Positions 10,877-22,358 of a DNA stretch of 64,000 nt are shown here, piece after piece. The stretch lies in contig CM046874.1 in the NCBI GenBank assembly GCA_025667525.1, positions 283,450,880-283,514,879 of the forward strand, given 5' to 3'. A program made the position numbers and the translations under genes. Each line of letters starts with the position of its first letter. The first letter of the stretch is position 1. The DNA is from Glebionis coronaria. Its lineage: Eukaryota > Streptophyta > Magnoliopsida > Asterales > Asteraceae. A model generated the notes under the pieces. The model ran no database searches, was not told the origin of the DNA, and was given only the letters and a program-made list of their open reading frames with translations.

Positions 10877-13800
10877 TGAAATGTGTATAATGCAAGTTCG
10901 TTTTCTCAGTTCTTAACTAATAGAAAGTCCAATCAATATCAAATTTATAATTGTTTTTGGTTGTTCAAGCTTGCTTGGTAATCTATTGCTAATTCAAACA
11001 ACACTAAGTAAAAGTGAAAAATATAAACCTACTTATACGTAAAACAAATTGCAAATTCCAAATTATATTCAAGTAAAATGTTAAAATGCAAAATATAAAA
11101 CTATAAGGACTGAAAATGTAATTTCTATGAAATGTAAATGCTTGAAATGTAAATTCTAAAAGTTATAAGGACTAAAAATGTAAAACAGTTAACTAGAAGG
11201 ACTAATCTTGTAAAATCTTTAACAAACTAACCAAATTTAAACAAACTAACAAACTTATAAACTGAATTTTAACAACTAACAAATTCCAGGGACTAACTTT
11301 TGCAAATTCCACAAAATAAGGAAAATTAGCTAGGTTTAAACACAGTTCAAACTTTTAGGGACTAAAATGCAATAAAACCAAATTTATAACCAAAAACGGG
11401 CTCAAAGAAAGATTAAGCTCGTTTGAGCTTAATACTCAACCAAATAAGCTGAAACAAATTGCAAACAACTTCAAATCCAATTATAGAAACGTGTATTCAA
11501 GGATTTTAGCTAAAAGTCCAAAATAAGCAAAAGAGTGCTTATTAATAAGCTCAAAATAAGCTATAGCATAATCCAAACATCCACAACTTGATTTTTTTAT
11601 CAAAACTGATTAAACACTTGATTTAAGGAAGGGGAAATCAAACTAGAACAATTTTCATCCAGTAATAAGCTAGATATCTGAAAATAAGCTCAAATGAGCT
11701 TATGTTGACCAAACGTTGACCAGATTTTGGAAAAAGCTCAAAATCTCAAAACTTCATATTCAATACTTACTAATCAGGATTGTGAAAGAAAACAACTAGT
11801 TTTATGAAGTGGATTAAAAGATCTAGCAAAACAGTCACCCTTTCACATCAGAGAATGCAAAATGCTCAGGCATTAACTAATAAGCTGTTTTCTTGCTTAT
11901 TTCTTGATACTGTAGAATTTCCTCTTAAAGTCTGAAAGATTATGTTATAAGCTATGACTAGAAACAGATTTGAGCAAATTTCATTAAGTTTTGAAAGAGA
12001 AATAAGCAAATGAATCTGACAAGTTTTGAACTAAAAGCTGATAAAAGGAATGACCCAAACTTTTTGTTAACCAATTGCCTTTTTGACTATTAAACTGACT
12101 TACAAAAGGCTCAAAACTACTTGTTAACTTCTAATGAGTAGAAATGAACACTTAAACATCAATTAACAACACTTGAAAACTGATTTACCACTAGTCCCAA
12201 ACACACCTTATCTGATTTTGAGCAAACTATTTCAAAGACTAAATGAGTAATGATTAAGACTGATTAAAGAGCTATAGCAAACTAGTTTAGGTGATCAAAA
12301 TGAAGGCTAATGAAACTGAAATCAAGCAAGTTTACCAACTAGAACTCAATTAAGCTATAGGACTAAAAAGTTACTGAAAATGAGCTTAAAACTTCAAGAC
12401 TGAACACAAAAGCACAAGAACAAGCTACAATACACTAGGATCACTCAATCAACAACTACTTATCAAGTAGAATCAGGCAGCCATCAACATTACACTAGGG
12501 AATTAAGCATGCAAGAACTGTTTAGAGGAACTTAAAACAGAAGCTTTGAAACCTAATGTAGAGGTCCTCTGGGAAGAAGAGGAGCGCTGAGCTCTCTTGC
12601 CCTAGTGATACCACCACCTATCACTAGCTATCAACTCAAATCAACAACCAAAACAGCTACAAATCATCATTCTGCCATGAAAACTTCAAGAAACTAGGTA
12701 TGAACTGAATTCTTGATCAAACTGCTACAAAACTCCACCAATGTAAGCTATGATCAATGGTTGATCATAACTAACATCAAACAGCAACTAGTGTATCCAA
12801 GATCAACAAGATTCAACAGGAATTTGAGAAACAGAATTTGGCGGGAAAGCTTGAATTTGAAATTTTATTGATGAAATCAGTTACAAAAGTAGTTACAAGG
12901 TTCTAACTAACTAACTAACTCAAGAGTTTGTCAGACTCTTGAGTAGTTAGGTGAAAAGGAGGGAAAAAGGGAAAAGGAAATTTAGAGAACTATGTGTTTT
13001 CAGAATTAAGCTACAATGACAAATGAAGTACTAGCTAAGTATTTATAGGCAAGATAAGAGAGATTCTGTTGGAGTTGTGACGTGTTTGAGCCAATCATCA
13101 CTTGACACGTGGAAGAATTCTGCAAATCTTCTTTAAAGGTGATGAACACATTTTGGGGATTTTTGATTCAATGGATTATATGTTAATTGGTTAACACCAT
13201 TGGATTCGTCTCTTCAAAACGAGCAACTTTGATGTTTTGATCTTCACTTGAAATGCCCTCTATCTCAAACCCGTTCCTGGAAAATATTTTGTTGAAAAAG
13301 AAGGACACGTGGCAGCTTTTGATTGGTAGAGAAAGAGTGTTGTAGATCACACTGTTGTGATTTGGCATTAAATGTGACGGCTGTGAGTGGGATTTAATTG
13401 TTTGATCCGTGTGACTTGCCTTCTCTCTTCTCATTGGTTAAGAGCCTTAGCACATGGATTCAACTTGCAATACTTTCCAAACTTGGCAAATTAAGTCCCT
13501 TGACTTGGCAGATTGCTAGTTAAGGCTAATATCTTCATTCCTTTGACATTTTTGACCCTTCAACTTTGATTCTTCAACAAAAATGGCCCTTTGACTTGAG
13601 TTGACTTTGTAGTTGACCAAATTTGACTTTAATCTTGACTTTCCATAATTTGCACTTTAAGTCCTCCAATTTTCACAACTTGTCAAGATAGGTCCTTTGA
13701 CTTCAAAGTCTTGTCACTTTTGATCCTCTTTTGTCTTTTTCATCCATTTGAGCTTGGTTTTTCCTTGTTTGCTTGAAATTGTATCCTTTTACCTACATAA

Positions 13801-13916
13801 GATCACACAAACACAAACATACCACATAACACTGCTTTTTACAATATAAAAGGGTATTTTGCTTCATGTTTTAGGGTTATTTGTTGATAAAAGGATATGA
13901 GTTTAAGCTCATATCA
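10877..13916 (-). repeat. Element B 3' LTR
   Basis: The 3040-bp LTR has TG..CA ends and is colinear with 22359-25398. In sense it begins with the hairpin GATATGAG/CTCATATC (13894-13915). A TTGAC-rich stretch (about 13496-13640) lies in U3, and TATAAATA is at 13040-13047. A hairpin CTCAAGAGT/ACTCTTGAG is at about 12921-12945 beside a (CTAA)n run. AATAAGCT-type octamers are frequent in the U5 half. Confidence 0.95.
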
Positions 13917-13956
13917 AATTCCCCTACACTTGAGCATTGCCATGTCCTCATGCAAT
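13917..13956 (-). promoter_or_regulatory. Element B polypurine tract and upstream hairpin
   Basis: The sense sequence AAGTGTAGGGGAATT abuts the LTR tip TGATATGAGC. Just upstream, ATTGCATG pairs with CATG(G)CAAT around an AGGA loop (13936-13956). The stem differs from those of A and D (CATG/CATG instead of CGTG/CACG) while base pairing is kept. Confidence 0.75.
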
Positions 13957-15518
13957 ATTATATTTCAAAGTTTAAAAATTTACATTTCCCTCATAATTAA
14001 TCCACCTTGGCCATATGAGATGCATCTACACTACTCTAAACTAGATGATGCATGATTTTGACTTTTAATAATGCAATGAATCAAAATACAATTCTATCTA
14101 TATCTTTTTGATTTTTCTTGAAATGGTTTTGATGGAAATAACTCATAAAGAATTCAATGACTTGGATTAGGGCTTGGGTACCATGAACACTTATCACCCT
14201 CAAGTTTCACTTTCCCCAAACCAAGCTAGTAAATGGGATCATTGCATTCACAAGTAAAAAGTGCATCAACTTATTCATGACAATTAAATGTGGAACCGAT
14301 TATTATTTGAGCAAATTGCTTGTGGGCAAATTTGTCATTATTCAAGCGTGAAATATAAGAAGTGTAAAATCCAAAAATAAGGAAGGACGGTTTTAATCCT
14401 AAGTAATCTTCTCATCCATTACTTGAAAAACCGCTCACAATTAATATAAGTCCGTATTAAGAGTAATAAGTCATTCGCCTTATGTGTAAAATCCTCATGT
14501 CATGCTTTCATAAGTAACTACACACTCGCTAAGGAAAGGAAAATAAAACTCACGCAATAATTTACATCCGCATCTTTTTGAGATTTTGGATCTTCAACCC
14601 CGCAACCCGTCAAGGTAATATTGGATTGGAGCAATCTATTGAATCCCCGCAACCCGTCAAGGTAATATTGGAACTCAATAGTCACTATAATTAACACCAC
14701 ACTGCCCCTCTTGGGAGTCTTGCATTTTTTTTTTTTTTTTTTTTTCTTTTTCTTTTTTTTCTAGCCACTCATTTTTTTTTCATAAGCCGCTCTTATTTTT
14801 CTTTATTCCTCACCAAGAAATTTGCAAAGAAGAAAAGGAAAAACACCCGCTAAATATGGAGCATGACACAAGTCTAGTACACATAAAACGTGCTAACTTA
14901 GAATCTTAAGACGTACTCATATCAACCATAAATGATTAGCCAAAAATGCATAAGAGATTACAAACCAATTAAAACCGTACTTGATTATTTATTAACAATT
15001 ATATACAAGCGAAGAAAATAGAGGTCAAGAAGAGAAGGGTTTAGCCACAAGTAATTGCCATGAAGTCTATCTAGCCCTTTTACACTTGCTTCAACTCTAT
15101 CATTTCCCATTCTCCACAAATTTAAAATTTCAAAGAATGAAATTGGTGGAAGCTTAGCCTAATAGACCAATGAAGGACTACATGGTTAAGGATACTAGCT
15201 AGAGAGTGCTAAAATAAGCAAACTCGGGTTGAGTCAAAATATCCATGGCGGGCCTAATATGTCAAAGAAATCTAAACTTGTTAAAACCATGTTTTATTAT
15301 ATTTTTCCTTTTTATATATTTTTGATGAAAAATAAAAGAAGAAATATATACAATGCAAATGTGTTATGCAAATGAAAAATGAATTATGCAAAAATTATGA
15401 ATGCATATTTTTTGTTGGCCAAAGTAGATCAAAAATTTGAAAAATGTTTGAAAAATTAATTTTCCATGTTATCATGCAAGACAATGACAAGTTCTAGGTA
15501 AGGTCACTTCGATAGAAG
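13957..15518. other. Element B post-pol spacer, non-coding
   Basis: About 1.6 kb without a supported gene lies between the two polypurine modules, in the place where env-like genes sit in some Athila elements. It contains a direct duplication of about 27 bases (CCCCGCAACCCGTCAAGGTA.., at 14597-14624 and 14645-14672). It also holds a pyrimidine run at about 14726-14762, dominated by 20+ T, which is poly(A) in sense. Confidence 0.6.
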
Positions 15519-15592
15519 ACCCCCCTACACTTAAGCTAAACATTGTCCTCAATGTTTAAGAGCATGGAAGTATAAACTGCCCCTACACTTAT
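15519..15592 (-). promoter_or_regulatory. Element B internal polypurine module with perfect hairpin
   Basis: The hairpin AAACATTG-AGGA-CAATGTTT (15538-15557) is followed in sense by AAGTGTAGGGGGG (15520-15532). A second AAGTGTAGGGG copy lies at 15580-15590. The hairpin sequence is identical to those of A and D although the surrounding spacer has diverged. Confidence 0.65.
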
Positions 15593-15897
15593 GACAATGA
15601 ATAGACTTTGCTTAACCCAAGTTAAGGAAAGGACTACTATTAGTGAAATCATGTTTAAGCACAAGGTGTCAATGAAAAATCACTAAAGTAACGAAGTGAA
15701 CCGGATACAAGGGCCTCCTCCATAAGCTCCAAAGCATGAGATGAGTGAGCAACCCTACAAACAAGCATGAAGACAAAAGAAGGTCTCCCCTACACTTATC
15801 TCCAAATCTATGCCTTTATTTCTAACCTACAACACTCTAACCTAGTTATACGATGCTTGAGTTAATGAGTCTCTAGCTCGACTCGTCCCTCAATGAA

Positions 15898-18800
15898 TTA
15901 ATTCATGGGGAAAATGGGGACCTCTTGGACCATTTCAACGGAAATGTCCTCCCCAAAGTAATGCTTAACACGGTGACCATTCACTTTAAAATTTGGACCA
16001 TCGGGTTGGGATAACTCAAGAGTTCCATAGGGAAACACTTGAGCAATAGTGAATGGACCGGACCATCTCGACTTAAGCTTGCCCGCAAAAAGCTTCAATC
16101 TTGAGTTAAAGAGGAGAACCGGCTCTCCAACTTTGAACTCACGATTCTTGATCTTAGCATCATGCAATTTCTTAGTCTTTTCCTTATATAGCAAAGAATT
16201 CTCATAGGCATTGGCTCTCAACTCATCCATCTCATTGAGTTGATCTTTCCTATGTGAACCGGCTTGGTTTAAATCAAAGTTAGCCCACTTGAGAGCCCAA
16301 GATGCCTTATGTTCTAACTCAAATGGGAGGTGGCACGCTTTTCCATAGACAAGCCTATAAGGAGTACAACCAATTGGTGTCTTAAAAGCCGTCCTAAACG
16401 CCCACAAAGCATCATCAAGCTTATCCGACCAAGAAGCTCTATGCTCTCCCACCGTTCTCTCTAAAATTCTCTTTAAACCACGATTTGTGACCTCGGTTTG
16501 GCCATTTGTTTGAGGGTGATACGCGGTAGAAAGTCTATGATTAACTCCATATTTCTTCATAACTCTCGTGAATTGATCATTACAAAAGTGTGTACCACGA
16601 TCACTTATGATGGCCCGAGGTACACCAAATCTAGCAAACAATTGTTTCAAGAACTTTACAACCACTCTAGCATCATTAGTAGGTAAGGCTTTAGCCTCCA
16701 CCCACTTGGACACATAATCCACCGCCACAAGTATATACTTGTTTCCCTTAGAGGATGGAAAAGGTCCCATGAAATCTATTCCCCATACATCAAATATCTC
16801 ACACTCTTGGATAAAATTTTGTGGCATCTCATCACGTTGTGTAATTTTTCCTTGTCTTTGACAAACATCACAAAATTTCACCATCTCTTGGGCATCCTTG
16901 TAAATGGAAGGCCAATAGTAACCCGAATCAAAGACTTTCTTGGCGGTGTAGTTAGGCCCAAAATGTCCACCCGTAGGTCCTTTATGACATGCCTCTAAGA
17001 TTTTAAATGCCTCGGGCCCATCTACACACCGTCTAATGATTTGGTCCGCACATTGCCTAAAAAGATATGGATCATCCCAAAAGTAATACTTAACTTCCTT
17101 AAGAAACTTTTTCTTTTGTTGATAAGTAAGACCCTCAATAAGCACATTGCCCACAAGATAGTTTGCAATATCCGCAAACCAAGGTGTGGCATCCTCTTGG
17201 GAAGAGATAGACATGAGCTCCTCTAATGGAAAGGATTCATTGATTTCTTGATGTGGGAAATCTCCTTGAAAAGGATGCTCAAGTCTACTCAAATGATCCG
17301 CCGCTAAATTCTCGGCCCCTTTTTTATCACGAATCTCAATCTTAAACTCTTGAAGCAACAAAACCCATCTCAAAAGCCTAGGCTTAGCATCTTGTTTTGT
17401 CATAAGATACTTGAGAGCGGAATGATCCGTATACACTATGGTCTTGGAAAGCACAAGATATGGTCTAAACTTCTCAAAAGCATATACTATAGCAAGCAAC
17501 TCTTTTTCCGTGGTAGTGTAATGAAGTTGTGCACCGGTCATGGTTTTACTCGCATAGTGTATAGGTTGGAAATGTTTATTAACTCTTTGTCCTAAGACGG
17601 CCCCCACCGCATAATCACTAGCATCACACATAAGCTCAAAAGGTAATTCCCAATTTGGAGAAACCAAAACGGGAGCCTTTGTCAATTTTTCCTTAAGTGT
17701 CTCAAAAGATTCTAAACAAGCTTGGTCAAAAATGAAAGGAGCCTCTTTTTCCAAGAGATGAGTCATCGGTCTAGCTATCTTAGAAAAATCTTGTATAAAG
17801 CGCCTATAAAAACCCGCATGACCTAAGAAACTCCTCACACCTTTAACCGAGGTGGGTGGGGGAAGCTTAGCAATCACATCAATTTTGGCTCGATCAACTT
17901 CTAATCCCTTATTGGATATCTTGTGTCCTAAAACAATTCCCTCTTTCACCATAAAATGACATTTCTCCCAATTAAGCACCAAACGTGTTTCCTCACAACG
18001 CTTAAGCATTCTCTCAAGATTGGTGAGACACGAGCTAAAGGAGTTCCCAAATACGGAAAAGTCATCCATAAAAACCTCCATGGTTTGCTCTATCATATCA
18101 TGGAAAATTGCCATCATGCACCTTTGAAACGTCCCCGGTGCATTACATAGGCCAAAAGGCATCCTCTTGTAAGCAAATGTACCGTATGGACAAGTGAATG
18201 TGGTCTTTTCTTGATCCTTAGGGTCAATTGGGATTTGGAAATAACCCGAAAAGCCATCAAGAAAACAATAATACTCATTTCCCGCTAAGCGTTCAAGCAT
18301 TTGATCCATAAAGGGAAGCGGGAAATGGTCTTTCCTAGTTGCCTCATTGAGTTTTCTATAATCAATGCAAACTCTCCAACCGGTTACAAGTCTCGTGGGA
18401 ATAAGCTCATTGTTCTCATTAGGCACCACGGTGATTCCACCCTTCTTTGGAACACAATGAACCGGGCTAACCCATGGAGAGTCGGAAATGGGGTAAATCA
18501 TACCCGCATCTAAGAGTTTAATCACTTCTTTCTTAATAACCTCATGAATTTTTGGGTTAACTCTCCTTTGGTTTTGAATAGCGGGTTTATAATCATCCTC
18601 CATAAGGATTTTGTGAGTACAAAAATGTGGATCAATTCCCCTTATATCGGATATTTTCCATGCTAAAGCTTTCTTATGTTTCTTAAGGACTTCAATAAGT
18701 TGCTCCTTCTCATCCTCTTTCAATTCCTTAGCAATAATCACCGGTAATTGGTCTTTTCTTTCTAAGAAAGAATATTCTAAGTGGGATGGAAGTTCCTTAA

Positions 18801-21591
18801 GTTCAATGGGAGGTGGACTCTCTATGGAAGGTTTTACTAATGGAGGTTCCTCAATGGTAGGCTCTTGTGGAATAGGGGAAGGAATAGGGTCCTCATTGAG
18901 CAACTTTTGGATTGTAAGAATATCTTCGTCCCAATTAATGGGAGAATCATCATCACCAAGAAAGTTGGACTCAAATTCCTCCAAGAGGAAATCACTCTCT
19001 CCAAAAGGTGTTAAAGAGGGAGCAATTGAGGCCACGGTTTCAACATGTGGAATCTCATCACTAGCATTCTTACAAGCATCATGAAAGTGTTCATTACACA
19101 CTTCATCTAGCACATCCACAATGTTAATCGTCTCACAAGGTCTAGACTCCTTAACTTCTTTTCTATCACAAACTTTCCCTAGCTTAAACACCACTTTCTC
19201 ATCCTCTACTCTCATAATTAATTCTCCTTCCGCCACATCTATCAAAGTACGACCCGTTCTCAAAAACGGTCTACCAACAATCAAAGGCACTCTAGGATCC
19301 ATGTCATAATCGACCACTACAAAGTCGGCCGGAAAGGTAAACTTATCCACACCTACAAACACATCTTCCGCTATACCTACGGGGTGAGCTATGGTTCGGT
19401 TGGCTAGTTCAAGAGTCATCCTAGTGGGGGTGAGCTCGGGAAGAGAGAGTTGTTTCCAAACCGATAAAGGCATGAGATTTATGCTTGCCCCTAAATCCGC
19501 CAAAGCCATGCAATTTTCAACACCGGGAAAATTACAAGGTATCAAGAAACGCCCCGGATCTCCAAGTTTTGTTGGTAAGGTTTTAAGTAACACCGCGGAA
19601 CAATTTTCATTAAGTGATGTGTTGGGCAAATCAACCAATTTTTCTTTGTTTGAGAGCAAATCTTTGAACATCTTAGCAAACTTTGGCATATAAGCAAGAG
19701 CTTCCGCAAAGGATATGTTGATATTGAGTTGCTTGAACATCCTTAAGAAATTGGAAACTTGTATGTCATCTTTGTTCTTTAATTTGTCCTTTTTCAACCT
19801 TGAAGGGTATGGAAGAGTAGGTTTGGGTGTAGGTGGAATAGGTGTTGTAGTAGAAGATTTGTCTTTGTTAGCCTCTTCATTGGTAAGTGTGGAAGGTGAA
19901 GGAGAAGTATGAGGTGGTTGAGAAGGTGTGTTTGAGTGAATAGGAGCACTTTGAGGAGGTGGAGTAGAAGTAGAAGGCTTATCACAAGTAGGAGCACAAG
20001 TGGGTTGAACAATAGTAGGTTTAGGAGGTGAAGGATCCTTTGTTGTTGTACCACTTCTTGTTGTAATAGCATTGACATTGGCCCTAGGATTTGTTTGTGT
20101 GTTGGAAGGTAAAGCTCCTTGTGGTCTTTGATTTAATGCCATGAAAAGCTTATTGAATTGGTCATTCATTTTCTTGTCCATAGCTTGGAATTTCTTTTCA
20201 TTCTCTTGATTCATCTTTTGCAAAAGATCCATTGTGTTTAACTCTTGTGGCACATAACCTTGAAAACCTTGAGGTTGGAAAGGTAAAGGTTGGGAGTTAA
20301 ATCCTTGATTTGGTGGATAAAAGGTACTTGCTTGAGGTTGAAATTGATTTGGTGCCTTGTAGTTATTTCCTTGGTATGGTTGTCTTTGCCCTTGATTCCT
20401 TGCTAAAATTTGAGGAGGATTTTGTTGAATTTGGGTGGGTGGTTGGGGTGGAAAGCCGGGTGGAGTAAGGTAATTTTGGGATTTATAAGAAAGATTATTT
20501 GGATTGATGTTAGGCTTAAAGTGTTCACGGTGTTCCTCTTGATAAGCATAGCATTCCCCTTGATACCCTTGCACCTTGTCACATTGTTCATAAGAGTGAG
20601 GGCCTCCACAAGTAACACAAGAAATGGTGATGGCATTCACATTGTTTGAGGAATTGTTCAATGTCATGCTCTTAAAATCTTGAATCATGCCTTGAGTCAT
20701 TTCTTGTCCTTGTTTGACTTGTTGAAGAATCTCTTGAAGAATTTGGAGTTCACAAGGGGTTTTAGAAGTATTTTGGATCACATGAACTCTTTCTTCAAAT
20801 GGATCGTTTGTTTGAACCATTGCCTTAGTCTCAATAATGGTCAAAGCCTCTTGGTATGTCTTGAAATGAATACTCCCTCCCGCGGAAGCATTTAGTGAAT
20901 CTTGGTGGTGAGGTTTAAGGCCATTGTAGAAGGTATTGATTTGGGTTAGATCATCCATTCCATGATTAGGGCATCGCCTCAACAACTCACTATACTCTTC
21001 CCAAGCATCACCAAAGGATTGACTAGGTTTTTGTGTAAAGCCCATAATCATATTTCTCAAAGCCATAGTCTTTTGTGGAGGAAAGAATTTGTTCAAAAAC
21101 TTAGTGGTAAAACCATCCCATGTAGTGATACTATCGGGTGGTTGGGTGTCTAACCAATGCTTAGCACTCCCATCTAGTGAAAATGACACTAACAACAATC
21201 TAATGACATCCGGTGGAACCCCATTATGCTTAATGGTATTGCAAAGTGAAAGGAATCTCTTAAGATGAGCATGGGGATCCTCATTTTGTTTTCCATAGAA
21301 AGGTGATGCAGCAACCATATTGATCATAGATGTATGTAGCTCAAATGTGTTAGCGGGATAGACGGGAATCTTAATGGCACTAACAAATCCATGAATGTTG
21401 GTTTGCATACGTTCAAACAAAGTACGGTTATCAACAGCCATGGCTCCTCGTGGTGGTGACAAAGCACGATTCTCGTGATCGGCTTGGTGGACGGTGGTGG
21501 TCTTACTCTTTCTCTTTTTCTTCCTTTTCGGAGGAAGAGGTTGTACACCAATCGGTATTTGTGCACGCCCGCGAGTGAGCATGCAACTCAA
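15898..21591 (-). CDS. Element B Gag-Pol polyprotein, intact (1897 aa)
   Basis: One open frame encodes all core proteins in Ty3/gypsy order. A basic stretch ([11 protein letters not shown], 20-30) precedes capsid-like gag (about 60-260). The zinc knuckle is C325, C328, H332, C337. A Pro/Gln-rich linker leads to the protease core DLGA at 699-702. RT has D1112 and FMDD at 1174-1177. RNase H has D1323, E1364, D1389 and D1432. Integrase has H1536, H1543, C1574, C1577 and the D1606, D1664, E1700 triad, with exactly 35 residues between the last two, then a GPF-type C-terminus and no chromodomain. There is no frameshift between gag and pol, so protein ratio must be set otherwise. No env follows. The start chosen is the first Met of the frame, 767 bp after the 5' LTR. 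It is probably competent for transposition (inference). Confidence 0.95.
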   Translation of the reverse strand: MSCMLTRGRAQIPIGVQPLPPKRKKKRKSKTTTVHQADHENRALSPPRGAMAVDNRTLFERMQTNIHGFVSAIKIPVYPANTFELHTSMINMVAASPFYGKQNEDPHAHLKRFLSLCNTIKHNGVPPDVIRLLLVSFSLDGSAKHWLDTQPPDSITTWDGFTTKFLNKFFPPQKTMALRNMIMGFTQKPSQSFGDAWEEYSELLRRCPNHGMDDLTQINTFYNGLKPHHQDSLNASAGGSIHFKTYQEALTIIETKAMVQTNDPFEERVHVIQNTSKTPCELQILQEILQQVKQGQEMTQGMIQDFKSMTLNNSSNNVNAITISCVTCGGPHSYEQCDKVQGYQGECYAYQEEHREHFKPNINPNNLSYKSQNYLTPPGFPPQPPTQIQQNPPQILARNQGQRQPYQGNNYKAPNQFQPQASTFYPPNQGFNSQPLPFQPQGFQGYVPQELNTMDLLQKMNQENEKKFQAMDKKMNDQFNKLFMALNQRPQGALPSNTQTNPRANVNAITTRSGTTTKDPSPPKPTIVQPTCAPTCDKPSTSTPPPQSAPIHSNTPSQPPHTSPSPSTLTNEEANKDKSSTTTPIPPTPKPTLPYPSRLKKDKLKNKDDIQVSNFLRMFKQLNINISFAEALAYMPKFAKMFKDLLSNKEKLVDLPNTSLNENCSAVLLKTLPTKLGDPGRFLIPCNFPGVENCMALADLGASINLMPLSVWKQLSLPELTPTRMTLELANRTIAHPVGIAEDVFVGVDKFTFPADFVVVDYDMDPRVPLIVGRPFLRTGRTLIDVAEGELIMRVEDEKVVFKLGKVCDRKEVKESRPCETINIVDVLDEVCNEHFHDACKNASDEIPHVETVASIAPSLTPFGESDFLLEEFESNFLGDDDSPINWDEDILTIQKLLNEDPIPSPIPQEPTIEEPPLVKPSIESPPPIELKELPSHLEYSFLERKDQLPVIIAKELKEDEKEQLIEVLKKHKKALAWKISDIRGIDPHFCTHKILMEDDYKPAIQNQRRVNPKIHEVIKKEVIKLLDAGMIYPISDSPWVSPVHCVPKKGGITVVPNENNELIPTRLVTGWRVCIDYRKLNEATRKDHFPLPFMDQMLERLAGNEYYCFLDGFSGYFQIPIDPKDQEKTTFTCPYGTFAYKRMPFGLCNAPGTFQRCMMAIFHDMIEQTMEVFMDDFSVFGNSFSSCLTNLERMLKRCEETRLVLNWEKCHFMVKEGIVLGHKISNKGLEVDRAKIDVIAKLPPPTSVKGVRSFLGHAGFYRRFIQDFSKIARPMTHLLEKEAPFIFDQACLESFETLKEKLTKAPVLVSPNWELPFELMCDASDYAVGAVLGQRVNKHFQPIHYASKTMTGAQLHYTTTEKELLAIVYAFEKFRPYLVLSKTIVYTDHSALKYLMTKQDAKPRLLRWVLLLQEFKIEIRDKKGAENLAADHLSRLEHPFQGDFPHQEINESFPLEELMSISSQEDATPWFADIANYLVGNVLIEGLTYQQKKKFLKEVKYYFWDDPYLFRQCADQIIRRCVDGPEAFKILEACHKGPTGGHFGPNYTAKKVFDSGYYWPSIYKDAQEMVKFCDVCQRQGKITQRDEMPQNFIQECEIFDVWGIDFMGPFPSSKGNKYILVAVDYVSKWVEAKALPTNDARVVVKFLKQLFARFGVPRAIISDRGTHFCNDQFTRVMKKYGVNHRLSTAYHPQTNGQTEVTNRGLKRILERTVGEHRASWSDKLDDALWAFRTAFKTPIGCTPYRLVYGKACHLPFELEHKASWALKWANFDLNQAGSHRKDQLNEMDELRANAYENSLLYKEKTKKLHDAKIKNREFKVGEPVLLFNSRLKLFAGKLKSRWSGPFTIAQVFPYGTLELSQPDGPNFKVNGHRVKHYFGEDISVEMVQEVPIFPMN

Positions 21592-22339
21592 TACGAGGAA
21601 TGAGAGAGAAACTCTCGTGTGACTTTGAAAAGAATAAGATTATCCTCTTCGAGTTCCGATATTAAATATCCACAAGAAAGTAACAATATATGTAATACTA
21701 CTTTGGGTGCAAGACCCTCAATGAAGCTTTCCTTCTTAGAATACTCCCAAGTGAACGGGGGGTTAGGTGGCGCGAAGCACTTAAGTACCTATTGACCCTT
21801 AGATGGCATTTTATAGCACATCGCCTTTCTATTCACTTAAATGTTCGTATTCTTCGAATTATTGCTTATTGAGAGTATTTATCTATTCTTGCTTTATTTT
21901 GTTTGATCGATACGCGTGTCAAGGACCGGAGCGCCCCTCAACACGGTGTATTGCCTCGGCAATACTTATGGAAGATATGTAGATTGATTGTTCTTATACG
22001 TATACTTATGTACTTATAATAATATATGGAAAATATTTTTGTATATATGAGTTTTTATTGGAAAATACTATATGTACATAAAAACCGAGAGAATCCAATA
22101 ATATATATTTTTGGGTGCAATCTCTTAGGAAAAAGATTGCTTTTTGGATTTTTTAATTTTTTTTGGTCAATTCTTTAGGAAAAGAATTGTTTTGTTAATT
22201 TTTAGTTTTTATATATTTTTATATTTTTGATTTTTTTATTTTTTTTTGATTTATGATACGTAAAAATAACGTTCACAAAGTGAACGGATCCCAAAAGCCA
22301 ATGAAAACCGTCAATCGATAGTCTCTCGTGTAGTCAAAG
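21592..22339 (-). other. Element B leader (5' untranslated region)
   Basis: This lies between primer site and gag. Two similar hairpins lie at 22117-22140 (GCAATCT..AGATTGC) and 22168-22189 (CAATTCTT..AAGAATTG); both expose TTCCTAA in sense. A block at 21741-21835 (AGGTACTTAAGTGCTTCGCG in sense) is conserved in the A and D leaders and contains the palindrome CTTAAG. Packaging or dimerisation signals are plausible. No gene is present. Confidence 0.6.
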
Positions 22340-22356
22340 AACCGGCAGCGGCGCCA
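22340..22356 (-). other. Element B primer binding site (tRNA-Asp type)
   Basis: The sense sequence TGGCGCCGCTGCCGGTT starts two bases after the 5' LTR. It fits the 3' end of plant tRNA-Asp (..CCGGCAACGGCGCCA) with one internal mismatch, as in Athila elements. Confidence 0.8.
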
Positions 22357-22358
22357 TT

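Noticed and set aside
13183..13434. 83-codon minus-strand ORF in element B LTR (also 24665-24916)
   Set aside because: It is in U3 upstream of the TATA box, so it would not be in the 5' end of the transcript; two young LTR copies being alike is no evidence of selection.
13917..15897. Possible env-like gene after pol of element B
   Set aside because: No frame longer than about 60 codons and no membrane-like segment in this interval on the sense strand.
19391..19693. Plus-strand ORF of 100 codons opposite element B gag-pol, and many similar ones
   Set aside because: They are antisense shadows of the gag-pol frame, with no recognisable domain and no promoter or RNA evidence.
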